DNA of 64,000 nucleotides from Macrocystis pyrifera (lineage: Eukaryota; Sar; Phaeophyceae; Laminariales; Laminariaceae). Of this stretch, positions 22,367 through 32,619 are shown piece by piece. Below the pieces are notes generated by a model. That model made no database searches. It had not been told where the DNA came from and saw only the letters and a program-made list of their open reading frames with translations. The stretch covers positions 13,447,468-13,511,467 of the forward strand of contig JASSKH010000002.1 of the NCBI GenBank assembly GCA_031763025.1, in the 5' to 3' direction. The position numbers were made by a program, and so were the translations under genes. Within the stretch, counting starts at the first letter, position 1, and each line of letters begins with the position of its first letter.

Positions 22367-23222
22367 TCAAGGCGGAGATACGTCGGAGTCGAGGCGGCAA
22401 GGCACAGCTGCGCTCTCCACGTCGTAGTGGCCAAGACTTCGGTAAGGCGGAGGCATGATGGGTCCTTGTCTAGTCGCCTCGATTGTCTCCGTGCGTTCTT
22501 GGCTTGCGCGCTCATGGTAGCTAGCATTACGGTATGGTGTCGTTTGTGCCTGGGGAACAGGGAAGGTCATAGACTTTCGAAGGTAGACATACATAAGCTG
22601 GAAACCATGATACCGAGTCGAAATCGTCGCAAGACGTGATACTCCCCCCGAGTATACAATCGTACCTCAACCACCGCCCTCTCGAACGCAACTGGGTCAC
22701 GAAGTGGTTCGGAATGGAGTAGATGACAGCTACAAGGCAGTACTCAACGCCTATCATCAAAATGGGTGACGGTGCTGGCGGCTCCCCGGCGTCCTCGTAG
22801 ATGTCTACACGTGCAGACGCGAAGAAAACGCGATCTGGGGCGTTGTCCGCACTCCAAGGAAGAATCGACCATATGGATGTGCTGATGTGCCGGGCGCAGC
22901 TCTCGTCGCAGGGGGGGCACGGAGCAGGTCCAGGAAATGAGAAGTCGGAGGCGGCTCCGGTCAGGAACAAGGCATTGACTGCATCCTGGAGTGACTGGGG
23001 TGGTCCGTGCGGAATCAAGACTGGTGCGGGATCTCGCCATCATGCACATTGGGATGCGGCTATCTCGATAAGGCCATGGTCCTCGACATGGCAATCGGTA
23101 GTGTAGTTGCCAGTTGAATCCGAGAGCCGTCCGAGAGTACATGATACGAGCATGCCATTCCACGACGTCACCTGGTCATCTGCTGTTGGGGTGGAGTTGA
23201 ACATCAGGTCGAAGGGTGACAC
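22367..23222 (-). pseudogene. Ubiquitin-specific-protease-like (C19/USP) gene remnant
   Basis: Read on the minus strand, one frame runs from about 23264 to 22527 with a single TGA near 23040 (CGA to TGA would explain it). The protein shows QDAVNALFLTG, a possible zinc pair CPPCDESCARH, a central VFFASARVDIYED, and near the C-terminus VEYCLVAVIYSIPNHFVTQL followed by GRWLRYDCILGG. The pattern hydrophobic-x-x-avi-x-x-x-x-HF followed by a W..YD box matches the His box of USP-type peptidases, which also occur as accessory proteins of some transposons. No Cys box is visible, so the catalytic N-terminal half is missing or further upstream on undetected exons. After the stop at 22527 a second frame (to 22367) may continue the C-terminus after a frameshift. 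The USP call rests on one box and is moderate. Confidence 0.45.
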
Positions 23223-23899
23223 AGAGAGGTCCGATCGAGACCACGGCCGCTAAGCGGCAGCACCGTTGTTGACGTGGGCCGTTATCGTTCTGATAATGTA
23301 AGCACCAAGAAAAGTACGTAGGAAGCACGTATTCGTACCATAGACTTTCCGCTTTTTCTTGTGGTTTTGGTACTACAAGGTTTTGACACTATAAGAAGTG
23401 GGTACCGTAGGTTGCAGGTATCGAGAATTCAGCATCACTGCAGTCTTGTTTCGATCAGCTGTGTAGGGTGTTAGAAGGGCAGGTTGTCTGTCGTCCAACG
23501 ATTTTGAGGCGTTTCAGTCGATTTTCGTCCGCCTCAATGCCGGTCGAGCAACGTTTGCACATCAAGATATAGAGGGTGTGTATGGTGTGGAGGCAAAGGA
23601 CGACCGCAGGAACTATACTGCTACTACTACTGCTGTGCTCTCAAGTGGTCGCAGGGGACACCCTGCTACTACTGTGACGCAGCTTTTGGGTCCACTATAT
23701 ACGTCAATGAAATTATGACGAGCTTGTCGATCCAAAATACCAACCGCGCAGCTCGAACAACAGCAGAGACGGCGGTGCGTGGTGGTGGCGCAGGCAAACG
23801 GTGGCGACAGCAGGCACATGCGTACTGCTGTCCTCTCGATTGGCTGTGAGAATTGCACTGCTGCTCAGAACAACAGCAGAGGAGTACAGCAGTTTTTTT

Positions 23900-24770
23900 T
23901 TTTCTGGTGGCGGTTGTTGATCGTTGTGATTGGTGTGGTTTGGAGTCGGGATGTCATTCATTCTGTACATGCGCCCGCGCCCCCAGCTCTGCCTACTATC
24001 CGTCCCCGGTGCTGCATCGTAGGCTCCCGATACATGCAGCTAGCCATAAAGTACACCCCGGATGTGCAACCGTACGCGTGTGATTTTGCCTGCTGCTGGT
24101 GCGCTGCTGGGCGCCTGCTGCTGCTGGAGGAGTGTAGTTTTGTCTGGTGGCAGTTGGTCGTTGATCGTTGTGGTGGGCGTGGTCGGGAGTCAGGATACAT
24201 ACATGGGTACATAGATACATACATACGCCCGCACCCCAACCTCTTCCTAATCGTCCTCGATCATGCATCGAAGGCTCCGACACTTGCAACTACTACAGGT
24301 ACCGTAGCCAAGAGTACACGCCTGGATGTGTCACCTCACGCAGTTTTGCCTGGTGGCAGTTAGTTGGTTGTTGATCGATGGGCGTGTTCGGGAGTCGGGT
24401 TACACACACATGCCCCCGCACACCAAGCTCTGCCTATCTATCCTCGATGACGCGTCGTAGGCTCAACACTTGCAACTACAGGTACAGTAGCCAAGAATAC
24501 ACTGCGGGTGTGCACCTCACGCGATGGTTTGGCCTGTTACTATGCTGCTGGGCAACAGCAGGTGGCGGTTGTTGTTGGTCGTCGTCGTCGTGGGTGTGGT
24601 CGGGAGTCGGGATACATACATGCGCCCGCACCCCAAACTCTACCTATCCATCCTCCGTGATGCATATCGCAAGCCCCGATACAAGTCATCCATAGAGTAT
24701 ACTGCGGATGTGCCACCTCACGCGTATGGTTTTGCCTGCTGCTGCTGCTGCTGCTGGGCGGCATGGCCGC
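23900..24770 (+). repeat. Tandem array of ~210-240 bp units, four copies
   Basis: Copies begin near 23907, 24143, 24352 and 24563. Each has CTGGTGGCGGTTGTTG/GGCAGTTGGTCGTTGATCG, a GTGGTCGGGAGTCGGGATACA segment, ATGCGCCCGCACCCCAAACTC-like text, and GGATGTGCCACCTCACGCG followed by TTTTGCCTG and a CTG run. Large open frames over it are repeat-derived. Confidence 0.75.
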
Positions 24771-25019
24771 AGCGATGTACAACAGCCTGCTTGTAGTACT
24801 CGTAGCACGCTCAATACGATATCTGTGCAGCAGTTGTAACAGCACTGTTGGCCAATCACGGCCATTTTGCAAGTCATACGGTAAGTCATAGCTCTGCTCT
24901 GATTGGTGCAAGCTCGAAAAGTCTAGTCTGTTTTCACGTTTTTTGCTTGTAAATAAGTCATAACTTTAACTTAGTACCTACTCGTAGTACCTGTCCCTTG
25001 GCCCAGTGCCTGTCTCCTT

Positions 25020-25560
25020 TCATGTGTAATAATTTTTGGAATACGTTCCACCGGTCAATAAAAAAAAAACGAACAGCGGAACTTCCCTCTTAGCCTTGTA
25101 CGCCGACCGCCCGTCTCGCGACCACCTCACCACCGATTGGGTCCGGATAAACTTTTCCTCCCTCTCTGCCACAGTGAGCGTCGTCGCCCGCCTCGCGTGA
25201 AGCCCGGTGCTCACCGTGGCCCTTCTTCGCCACTTCGACAAAGTTGATGCCCAAACTGCAACGAAGTCTCTTTGAAATTTAGTTTGGTCGCAAAAATAAG
25301 CACTGCTTAAATATGATTTCGCGTATCAAAACGACCCTTATATCTCGTATATGGTGCAAGCGGAGCCTCACAAGGAGGCCAGACAGAGCCCATTCGTGCT
25401 TCCTGCGTGTCTCGAGACACACGCGACGCCTAGCCATGCAAACGGCGACGGCGCTCCTTGCAACACCCCCTCTACCTGCTAGCACTCGCTGACACCCGCG
25501 GCGGCGCCGGGCTCGCCCGCGGTACCGTGTTCTGACTACACGCGCGCGCACGAAACGAAA
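25020..25560 (-). mobile_element. Unclassified repeat R1, copy B
   Basis: Minus-strand copy of the repeat at 10945-11940. It preserves both conserved coding stretches: ARRRVCLETRRKHEWALSGL (within 25551-25279) and LHARRATTLTVAEREEKF, RTQSVVRWSRDGRSAYKAKR (within 25241-25020). The first stretch is uninterrupted here, although it is broken in copy A. A TAA ends the first frame before the second begins, so either two exons or a decayed single frame is possible. Confidence 0.5.
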
Positions 25561-25694
25561 TAAAATGGCTTCAGATTATATATAAGCATCGCTTGACTCG
25601 TACCTGATACCTGGTGCACAGCAGTACAAGTACAAGAAGGCGCTTCTATTGACGAACGTAGTGTTTGTTCGAAGATATAAGCGGTACCGGGACA

Positions 25695-26010
25695 TTGTTT
25701 GTTTGCCAGAAAACGGTATACCTTGACATAAAATGTTCATATGACTTGGGTTTGGTGTGCCCTGATCACCTCGTTTTACTTTTCGTACCGTAAAATGGCA
25801 AAAATACGATGGCGTACCGTTTTTTTTTTTGGCATTTTTGCAAGTGAGACGGACGGACATGGATGTTTAGCCAAAAAACGGTATACCTTGCCAGAAAATG
25901 CCATCTAACTTGGGTTTGGTGTACCCTGATGGCCTGGTTTAAGTGTTTCGTACCGTAAAACTGGCAAAAAAGCGCTGGTGTACCGTTTTTTGTCATTTTT
26001 TCCGTTAGGA
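25695..26010. repeat. Two tandem ~170 bp units with inverted ends
   Basis: Each unit starts with AAAACGGTATACCTTG and ends with GGYGTACCGTTTTTT, which is its near reverse complement, so each unit can fold back on itself. The interior shares TGGGTTTGGTGTRCCCTGAT and TTTCGTACCGTAAAA. This resembles a small inverted-repeat element present twice in tandem (about 25703-25833 and 25873-25995). Confidence 0.6.
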
Positions 26011-26089
26011 CAGCAAAATCATTTTGCTTCTAAATTACCCTACCGTAAACCTAGGGAATTAATACATGAAAAATGGAGACTAGATAATG

Positions 26090-26560
26090 CCAAGAGTCCC
26101 GCCGCCATGCTCCAGGAGAACACAGCTCGGACGCCACATATGCTTCGAGTCGCGGGCGGTTTTCTGCTACGCTCGCTCACATGTCGTACGTACATACCCC
26201 AGGTAGGGTACTTATTTTCTTCTTCTGATATGCTCTGTACTCGTAGCATGAAAGATAAAGAACAGCACGGCACAGCAACACCGCAAAATTTCGGAAAGAA
26301 AAAAATCCCCGTCCCCTCTCGTGTAATAATATCCTGCCTGATTGGAACACCTGACACCGGTCATGAAGAAAAAAAGAAAAAAAACAAACAACAGAGCCTC
26401 TCTCTCAGCCTCGTACGCTGCCCGCCCCTCTCGCGACCATCTCGCCACCGATTCAGTCCGGGTAAAGTTTTCCTCCCTCTCTTCCACAGTGAGTCCCATC
26501 GCCCGCCTCGCGTGTAGCCCAGTGCCCACAGTGGCCGTCGTTCGCCAGCGTTTCTGAGCA
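26090..26560 (-). mobile_element. Unclassified repeat R1, copy C
   Basis: Minus-strand copy matching the downstream part of copy A. It includes LHARRAMGLTVEEREENF, RTESVARWSREGRAAYEAER, and the downstream non-coding phrase around GTGAGCGAGCGTAGC and CATGGCGGCGGGACTC. The upstream stretch with RRKHEWALSG is absent. Confidence 0.5.
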
Positions 26561-26569
26561 GACTGGTAT

Positions 26570-26816
26570 GTATGAATTACTGCAGCAGTACTACTATAGA
26601 GCAGTGCTCTACTCTACGGCTGCTGTTAACACTACAGTAATTACACCGCGAAAAGCGAACTACCTGGTGTGAAATAACCCGCGAAAAAAAAAAAAATGAT
26701 ATTATTAAGTCGAGTTTTTTTTGTCGCATTGTACTGTGCAATGGTATGTAAGAATTACTGCAGCAGTACTACTATATAGCAATGCTCTACTCTACGGCTG
26801 CTGTTAACACTACAGT
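26570..26816 (+). repeat. Duplicated ~75 bp segment around a shared 100 bp spacer
   Basis: TGGTATGTAWGAATTACTGC through GCTGTTAACACTACAGT occurs at about 26562-26637 and 26741-26816. The intervening ACCGCG...GTCGCATTGTACTGTGCA segment recurs at 28326-28428, beyond the TIR element. The TIR element therefore inserted into this repeat. Confidence 0.7.
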
Positions 26817-27359
26817 TAAGGCATGGGAATGGATTCGTTTTAGACGTAAAAAAATGTCCAGTCTATTCGAGAATCCGTTCAAAAAAAGTCGAAAGAAAAA
26901 TTTTTGAAAATAGTCTGCCACCACCCTATTTACTTGGTTTTAGACTACATTCACGTGTAGCACCGAGGACCTGATTACTCGACCAGGGAAACGAATTGGA
27001 TGATAAAGTTCGACAGGCACCTCCCATCGATGGAGAATGATCCACTGACTGGTTGTGTTTTGATCTGCAGATTTTTGCTCCGCTAAGTTTTCGTGGAAAT
27101 ACGCGGGAAAACTCATTTTTTTTAGGTTGTATTCGTATCTTTCTGTCTATTTGACTATACTCGAAAATCTAAACTAGTCAATCGATCCGGAATGACTTTG
27201 CGCACACAGCAATGCAATCCGCACCTGAATCCGACAAGTAGCCGACATGAAATTTGTTGCACGAGTTGACCCTCTTTTGAAGAGTCAATTGTTGATGGGA
27301 AATTCGGCAAAAAATATCCCGAGATAAAAACAAAGGAGGTCCATTCATGGTATCGGGCA

Positions 27360-28090
27360 AACGGTGCCAGACATGAAAGCGGCCGCACGCCGAGCGATCG
27401 CCATCACACCCGGTGTCATCGCAGCAGCGAAGACCATCTGTGATCGGGCCTTGATGCAGCAGGAAGCGAGTTACCCCTAGCGTTCAGATGCGAACGCATC
27501 ACTATTGTTGTCTCACGTGAGAAAACGACGGAGTAAAAATACTCTAGCGTACCACCCTGTCCGGAAATATAGGAATGGTTTAATCATAAATGTGAAAATA
27601 AGCTGTTCTTTACACTTCCGGACAGAGTGGTACGACGTACGTACGAGTACATCCAGCAGCAGCATGCATATTTCAGGCGCGTGATGAATGCAGCCTTGGC
27701 CGCAAGGCTCAAGCCTAGCTGCACGCACAACAACAACTTGCCCGTGAGCTAGAAGTGGGGGGCGCTGCCACGGAGGTGCAGGCAGCGCCGTCGAACTCCC
27801 GGTCTTGGCGAAGTGCAGTATAGCAACACGCAGCCGAGTGTCGATGCTCTGTGTGTAGGTACGAGGTATGTTCTTCTTGTTAGTAAAACAGGACCGCATG
27901 CTACGACTTGATCTGTACAAGATGTGTTTCACAGGGGGGGGGCAGCTTTCTCGTGCTGCCGGTCGCCAATCCCAAGGCCTCCCCAGGAACGTGCGATTCG
28001 TTCACGCTCGCGCGTCCGTGTCTACGCTGCAACTCCATCCTCTGGGCTTGGTTGTGCGCTGTCCTGCAACACGTGTCGTGCAAAAAGCAA
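27360..28090 (+). pseudogene. Element protein remnant X, copy 1 (basic N-part, Gln-rich coiled-coil-like middle)
   Basis: Matches, in inverse orientation, the sequence at 29270-29980. Corresponding peptides appear in changing frames: MKAAARRAIAITPGVIAAAK with LMQQEAS and DANAS (from 27374); EYIQQQ (near 27645); QQQLARELEVGGAATEV (near 27730). After about 27950 nucleotide identity continues through CGCTCGCGCGTCCGTGT. Conservation of translated segments with shifting frames shows that both copies descend from a coding sequence and are now broken. The helical, Gln- and Ala-rich stretch suggests a coiled coil. No family recognised; an accessory or second protein of the surrounding TIR element is a reasonable guess. 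Confidence 0.5.
27550..27632. mobile_element. 83 bp MITE with TA target duplication
   Basis: TA, then CCACCCTGTCCGGAA, 49 bp of AT-rich interior, TTCCGGACAGAGTGG, then TA. The 15 bp inverted ends differ at one position. TA duplication points to the Tc1/mariner superfamily. The paralogous position in copy 2 of remnant X lacks it and has TACCAGGTA (29680-29688) instead, so this is a dated insertion and probably the source of such scars. Confidence 0.75.
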
Positions 28091-28644
28091 GGCTGACTTT
28101 TTTCCAACTATAGCTCAACGCCACAACATCGATGCCGGCACTGCTTTTTATTTAATTTTTGAGAGGCAGCATCATAGAACGGATTTTTTTTGGTTGCAAA
28201 CTTTTTTTTTTCCCAATCACGGATTGGTTAATTTCCAAAAAAAAATTCCCCCGATAACGACCATGCGACATCCTTTGTTTTTTTTAACGTACTAAAACGA
28301 ATCCATTCCCATCCCTAACAGTAATTACAACGCGGAAAGCGAACTACCTGGTGCGACATATACCCGCGAAAAAAAAATAATTGATATTATTAAGCCGAGT
28401 TTCTTTGTCGCATTGTATTGTGCAAATACTGCTGTTCGTTCCCGGTGCTGAAGTACTGTACTCGTGTCCCGACGAGGAAAGGCGAATGGGGCGAAAGAGG
28501 CTGAAAGCGTACCACGCAGTAAGATAATCGGGAGAAAGCGGTCGCGACCGCGAGACCGAGATATCAAATAAAAGAGGTACCGAAGCTCGAGACGACAAAA
28601 ATATCAAGATCGCAGCACTAAACAGATGAACTTATCTGTCTTCT

Positions 28645-28665
28645 AGAAACAACTTCGTTGTTTCT
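28645..28665 (+). repeat. Perfect small hairpin
   Basis: AGAAACAAC / TTC / GTTGTTTCT: nine perfect base pairs with a 3 nt loop, ending 13 bp before the ATG at 28678. A weaker hairpin (ACAGAT...ATCTGT, 28622-28639) lies just upstream. Function unknown. Confidence 0.6.
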
Positions 28666-28677
28666 CCGCAAAATCCA

Positions 28678-28899
28678 TGCCGTTCAGGGTCGCTGCGTTC
28701 GGTCGGGCACAGGCCAAGGAACGCCATCTTCTAGAAGAGCGGGCGAGAAAGCGAGGGCGAACCCCGACACCGGAAGTGAACGAGTCCTGGTCTCAGGCCG
28801 AGACTATTGGCGGAAATTCCGTTATTTCTGATTCACTGTCAGCCCTCCAACATTATTTGACACCCGAATACACAAAGGATCCGGAAATATTTTCATGAA
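28678..28899 (+). CDS. Hypothetical small ORF, 73 codons
   Basis: A short, hydrophilic predicted protein starting MPFRVAAFGRAQ, with a charged helical stretch (LLEERARKRGR) and a C-terminal part without low complexity. It starts just after the hairpin at 28645-28665. No homologue recognised and no second copy in the window. It may be an exon or a chance frame. Confidence 0.25.
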
Positions 28900-29269
28900 A
28901 AGTAACAACCATCCCAGAGTATCGAACCGCAAAATACGCGAAGTACACGGAACATCACAGAAGCGACATTAATAGTGCATGACTCTCTACAATACAATGA
29001 GCAACAAGACAGGCCGATATTCACAGCAAAATAAGCAAATTCAGAATCATCATTGTCAAGATAATGTAGAACGCAGCCATTTTAAATCCAGCCTGGGCCA
29101 GCTTTCCTGGTTCCTAGTTGGTGCGCTGTACTGTTAGGGGTGATGATGGTTTGCACAAAAAGCTAAACAAAAAAAATGTATCTGGTCGTCACAGCTGAGA
29201 ACGAAAGTCTTCAAGATAAAACCAATCCGCGAAAGGGATTTCATGCCACGTCACTAACGAGCAACTTTT

Positions 29270-29980
29270 CATCAGGCTCAATGCGCAGAACAGCAGCGTA
29301 AACACGGACGCGCGAGCGTAAGCGAACCACACGTTTCTCCTGGCCCCTTAGGATCGGCGGCCGGTAGCAGGATGCTGCGTCCTCGGGAAACACACGCAGA
29401 GATCAAGCCCGAGGTTTTGGCTTTGATTTGCTGCTGCTGGACAAGTGGCAACAATAATATATACCCACACACAGCCATCGACATCGGCTGCGTGTTGCTA
29501 TGTGCACCTCGCCGAGACTGCGAATTCAGCGGCGTTTCCACCATATCCGTAGCAGCGCGCGCAACTTCTAGCTGACGAACAAGCTGTTGCTGTGCGTGCA
29601 GCTGAACTTCAGATTTGAGACCAAGGCTGCAATCAATATGCGCCTGAGATTGTGCACACTGCTGCTGTATGTACTCGTATACCAGGTATGGAAGAATTCT
29701 CGTACTCAGTCATTTGCTCGCGCGGGACAGTGATGCGTTCGCATCTCAACGCCATGGGCGACTCGCTTCCCGCTGCATCAAGCCCTCCGCTGCGGCGATG
29801 GCACCGAGCGTAATGTCACTCGCTCCGTGTGGGGCCGAGCCCATGGCTGGAACAGGATGCACGATACAACCAGCACGTTTTTTTGTTACTGTCTTCGAGG
29901 TCCTTGTTGTCTTTTTTCTTCTTCATCCCGGGATTTTTTTTCTCGAACTTCCCATCAAGGTTTGGTCAAGAGAGCTGTTT
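29270..29980 (-). pseudogene. Element protein remnant X, copy 2
   Basis: Minus-strand paralogue of 27360-28090. Peptides in order on the minus strand: a Lys/Arg-rich start (MGSSRKKIPG, stop, RRKKTTRTSKTVTKKRAG), ITLGAIAAAEGLMQREASRP, then after a stop and frame change EYIQQQ, SEVQLHAQQQLVRQLEVARA and MVETPLNSQSRRGAHSNTQP. This copy keeps a longer open central frame than copy 1. It lacks the 83 bp MITE but has TACCAGGTA at exactly that alignment position. I do not see the TIRs of the 26.8 kb element around it. Confidence 0.5.
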
Positions 29981-30479
29981 TTTGTACCTAGTATGGATTT
30001 TGTAGTCGGCTATCGCACGCATTCAAGACCGGATTGAATTGCCGTGTACGCAAACTCTTAGCCGAGGGGAAGACAGCACTGCTTCTCTAGCCGTGTCGAG
30101 TACTTCTTCCCCTAGAATAAAACCAAAAAGTCAAAGTTTCCAAGCATATTTCCAATCGGTTAGACGAGAACAATCAACTGCAACATTTTGCATAATCCGC
30201 CCTGACCTCTAATATACCAGTTCCATCTGCCTTCCAAATACCATCCTCCAATTCGTGTCACGTGTCGAGTGATCCGTCATTTACTGGGGCCATTCTTGCA
30301 GTCTCGAACCAAGCAAATAAGGTGGCGGCAGATGTTTTCCTTGTATTATATTATTTTGACGGATTTTTCCAAAAACAACGGACACGTTTTGGGAATATAG
30401 TGAACTCCATTCCCCTACCCGACTGTCTAGCATTACTATCCAAAGGAATTCGTGTGGGGTACGTGCGCCTAATACGTGC

Positions 30480-31580
30480 ACCCCGCGTGCGGTGCGTGGA
30501 TATCACGTATCCCAAGGGGTGCGTTTACATGGTCTCAGGATACGGCCTCATCTCCGGACCATAAATCCTTCCATGCATCCACAACCCCCACGACCCTGGT
30601 ACGAAAACGGTAATCCCCAGGGTCGACACCATCCTGCACGGTGTGGAAGCCCCAACTGCTGCATAAGGCTGATTGCTGATCGGGCTGGGGTTCGTGAAGC
30701 CAGCGGCGCCCGGGGAGGACACGGCCCCATCCCCGCATCCTAAATACTTTCCCCACTTACAATTCCAGCGAATCGAGATCGAAAACGATTATCTCCCGGA
30801 ACATACCGTCCCACACGGTTAGGAAACCTTAACTACAATAGCGTGATTGCTGGTCGGTTGAAGTTCGTAAACACAGCGGAAAACGAAAAGGATACGGCCT
30901 CACCCCCGGCACATCGACAGCTCCCTGAAAAGATACCATGAACGTGTGGAAATCCTAACCACGGTGCATCATTGACCATTGGCTGGGGCTCGTGAAGGGA
31001 ACGACACCCGGGGAGTACACGATATCATCCCCAGGTCAACATGCCCTCGATACATATTCAACTCCGATGAATCCGGGGACGGTAGTATGTTTGTACGATA
31101 CCGTGCAAATTTCGGGTACACAATTGGCCATTCGTTGGGGTTCGTAAAGACAGTGGAAGCCGGGGAGGACACGGTCCCCTCTCGGGATCAGAAAAACACT
31201 TCTACATATGTACACTCCAATGAATACCGTCAAGAGCATTGAGTTCGCACAGGGGTGATATTGTCTTTTAAGGCTTGTTTTCTCGACAACGGTAAGGGTG
31301 CTCAAGTCAAACACTATTTTTTTGGAAAGCTCTCAACCAGATCTTTACGAAAACACCTTGTTCGGTATTGCAAGCCTTCCCTTCCTCGAAAAGTCGAGCG
31401 GTGAAAAACGATGGCACCCCCGTGCGAACTCAACGCTCTGCGTTAGGTGAAGAAAGAGGTGGTCGCCCGGAATGACACCGCCCCGCACGTGTGGAAAACC
31501 CCAACTCTGGGTACACCAAAACTTGTTGGCTGGGGTTCGTGAGGTCATCGGACACCACCCAATAGGGGCAAGAAGGTTCA
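30480..31580 (+). repeat. Degenerate tandem repeat, about five units
   Basis: Recurring phrases GGCTGGGGTTCGTGAAG and CCGGGGAGGACACGG, with a preceding GGAAACCCCAACT, appear near 30690, 30860, 30990, 31140 and 31530, with spacings of about 130-390 bp. Units are strongly diverged. Overlapping open frames on both strands are not supported as genes. Confidence 0.55.
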
Positions 31581-31911
31581 GCAACTTCATTCATCTTAAT
31601 CCAAAAACCCACATGGAGTAGTTGAACATTCGTCATGGATAACCGCCTACGACCTTTGCCTCGCGCAGCCTAATACGTACCAAACAAATCGCGCTCGAAG
31701 CGCACCAATTTTCTGCGGTTGTAGTATATTACACCTGTCTTGCAAAGATGAGCTTCAACCAATTGATCCCACACTTGACGTGTTTTCATGCATTTGAAAT
31801 AACACTGTTACTTTTAGTGACTACCTGGTATACTCCAAACAACAGGTTCGTCTTACCTTGATGATGGGACCTGGACCCTCTGGCATCTGCTGGTGTTGAA
31901 GTCAACGTTGG

Positions 31912-32349
31912 TTGTGGGCTTGGTCCGAGCGACGACTCGTACTCGTCCCTGATTATGTACAGCACCCTTCTTATCTGGCGGCAGATAGGATACCACGCAA
32001 CGACACACCAGCGACAGTGGCATCGATGGGGATCAATATGTTGATGGCATCAAGGGCAATGAAAGCAATAAACAATAGCGGCAGCAACAATAGCAACAAA
32101 ACAATAAACAACCATAACACCAGCAACAATATAACGACCGACAACAACACCACGCTAACCTCTACCCCACCCTCTCCCTCGAAAACGCCCGTTTTTAGGT
32201 TTTGCAATGTTTCTCGCCGCCAGCTCCGAACGTTTAGCCGTAACCAGCTTCCAGCTTACTTCAACATTGCCCTTCCCCAGAACGGTAATCCCTACTCCCT
32301 CTCCTTCACCCACCGGCCTCTCTTCATTATTTTCCAACTAGAAAAATAA
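31912..32349 (+). CDS. Hypothetical ORF with Asn/Thr-rich centre
   Basis: A 145-codon frame whose middle is low-complexity (NNSGSNNSNKTINNHN and similar) from CAA/AAC-rich DNA. The flanks are not low-complexity, but I recognise no domain. Likely chance in a CAA-rich stretch; listed with low confidence. Confidence 0.18.
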   Translation: MWAWSERRLVLVPDYVQHPSYLAADRIPRNDTPATVASMGINMLMASRAMKAINNSGSNNSNKTINNHNTSNNITTDNNTTLTSTPPSPSKTPVFRFCNVSRRQLRTFSRNQLPAYFNIALPQNGNPYSLSFTHRPLFIIFQLEK

Positions 32350-32394
32350 TATCACTCAAAATTCAAGTAATTTTGCCCCCGAACGTGGGTGCAA

Positions 32395-32610
32395 TTCCGA
32401 AAGGGTCAACCTTTGCGACTTCAAAGGGATAAACGTGGAAATTGAATGGCGACTACAGCATCCGTCACACGCAGCAGCTCGGGATACGAGATGAGTCCGA
32501 AGTGGAAGGTCGGCAGATGTACGACACGCGCGCAGCACGAGGATACTTGTGCTCTGCTGTACTCGTTGCTTTGTGGTCGCTATACATAAGTTAAAATGAC
32601 AACCCCTCAC
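32395..32610 (+). repeat. Dispersed repeat R2, copy 1
   Basis: From TTTGCGACTTCAAAGGG, through GAATGGCGACTACAGCATCC, CCGAAGTGGAAGGTCGG and GCTCTGCTGTACTCGTTGC, to ATGACAACCCCTCAC. The same order is found at 39255-39490. More diverged relatives occur within 42880-44330. Confidence 0.8.
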
Positions 32611-32619
32611 TCTTATATG

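Larger units (their letters stand above)
26820..28315 (+). mobile_element. TIR DNA transposon, 1.5 kb, TAA target duplication (Harbinger-like)
   Basis: The left end is GGCATGGGAATGGATTCG followed by TTTTAGACGT. The right end reads the same on the opposite strand (GGGATGGGAATGGATTCG, TTTTAGTACGT), giving inverted repeats of about 30 bp with few mismatches. TAA flanks both sides (26817-26819 and 28316-28318). Related unoccupied host sequence is seen at 26617-26645. A 3 bp TWA duplication with G-starting TIRs is typical of PIF/Harbinger elements. No DDE transposase is recognisable inside, so it is a non-autonomous or decayed member. It contains the coding remnant at 27360-28090 and the 83 bp MITE. 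Confidence 0.65.

Noticed and set aside
31912..32349. Real Asn-rich protein gene
   Set aside because: Centre is a CAA/AAC low-complexity run and no motif or copy supports it; kept only as a low-confidence entry.
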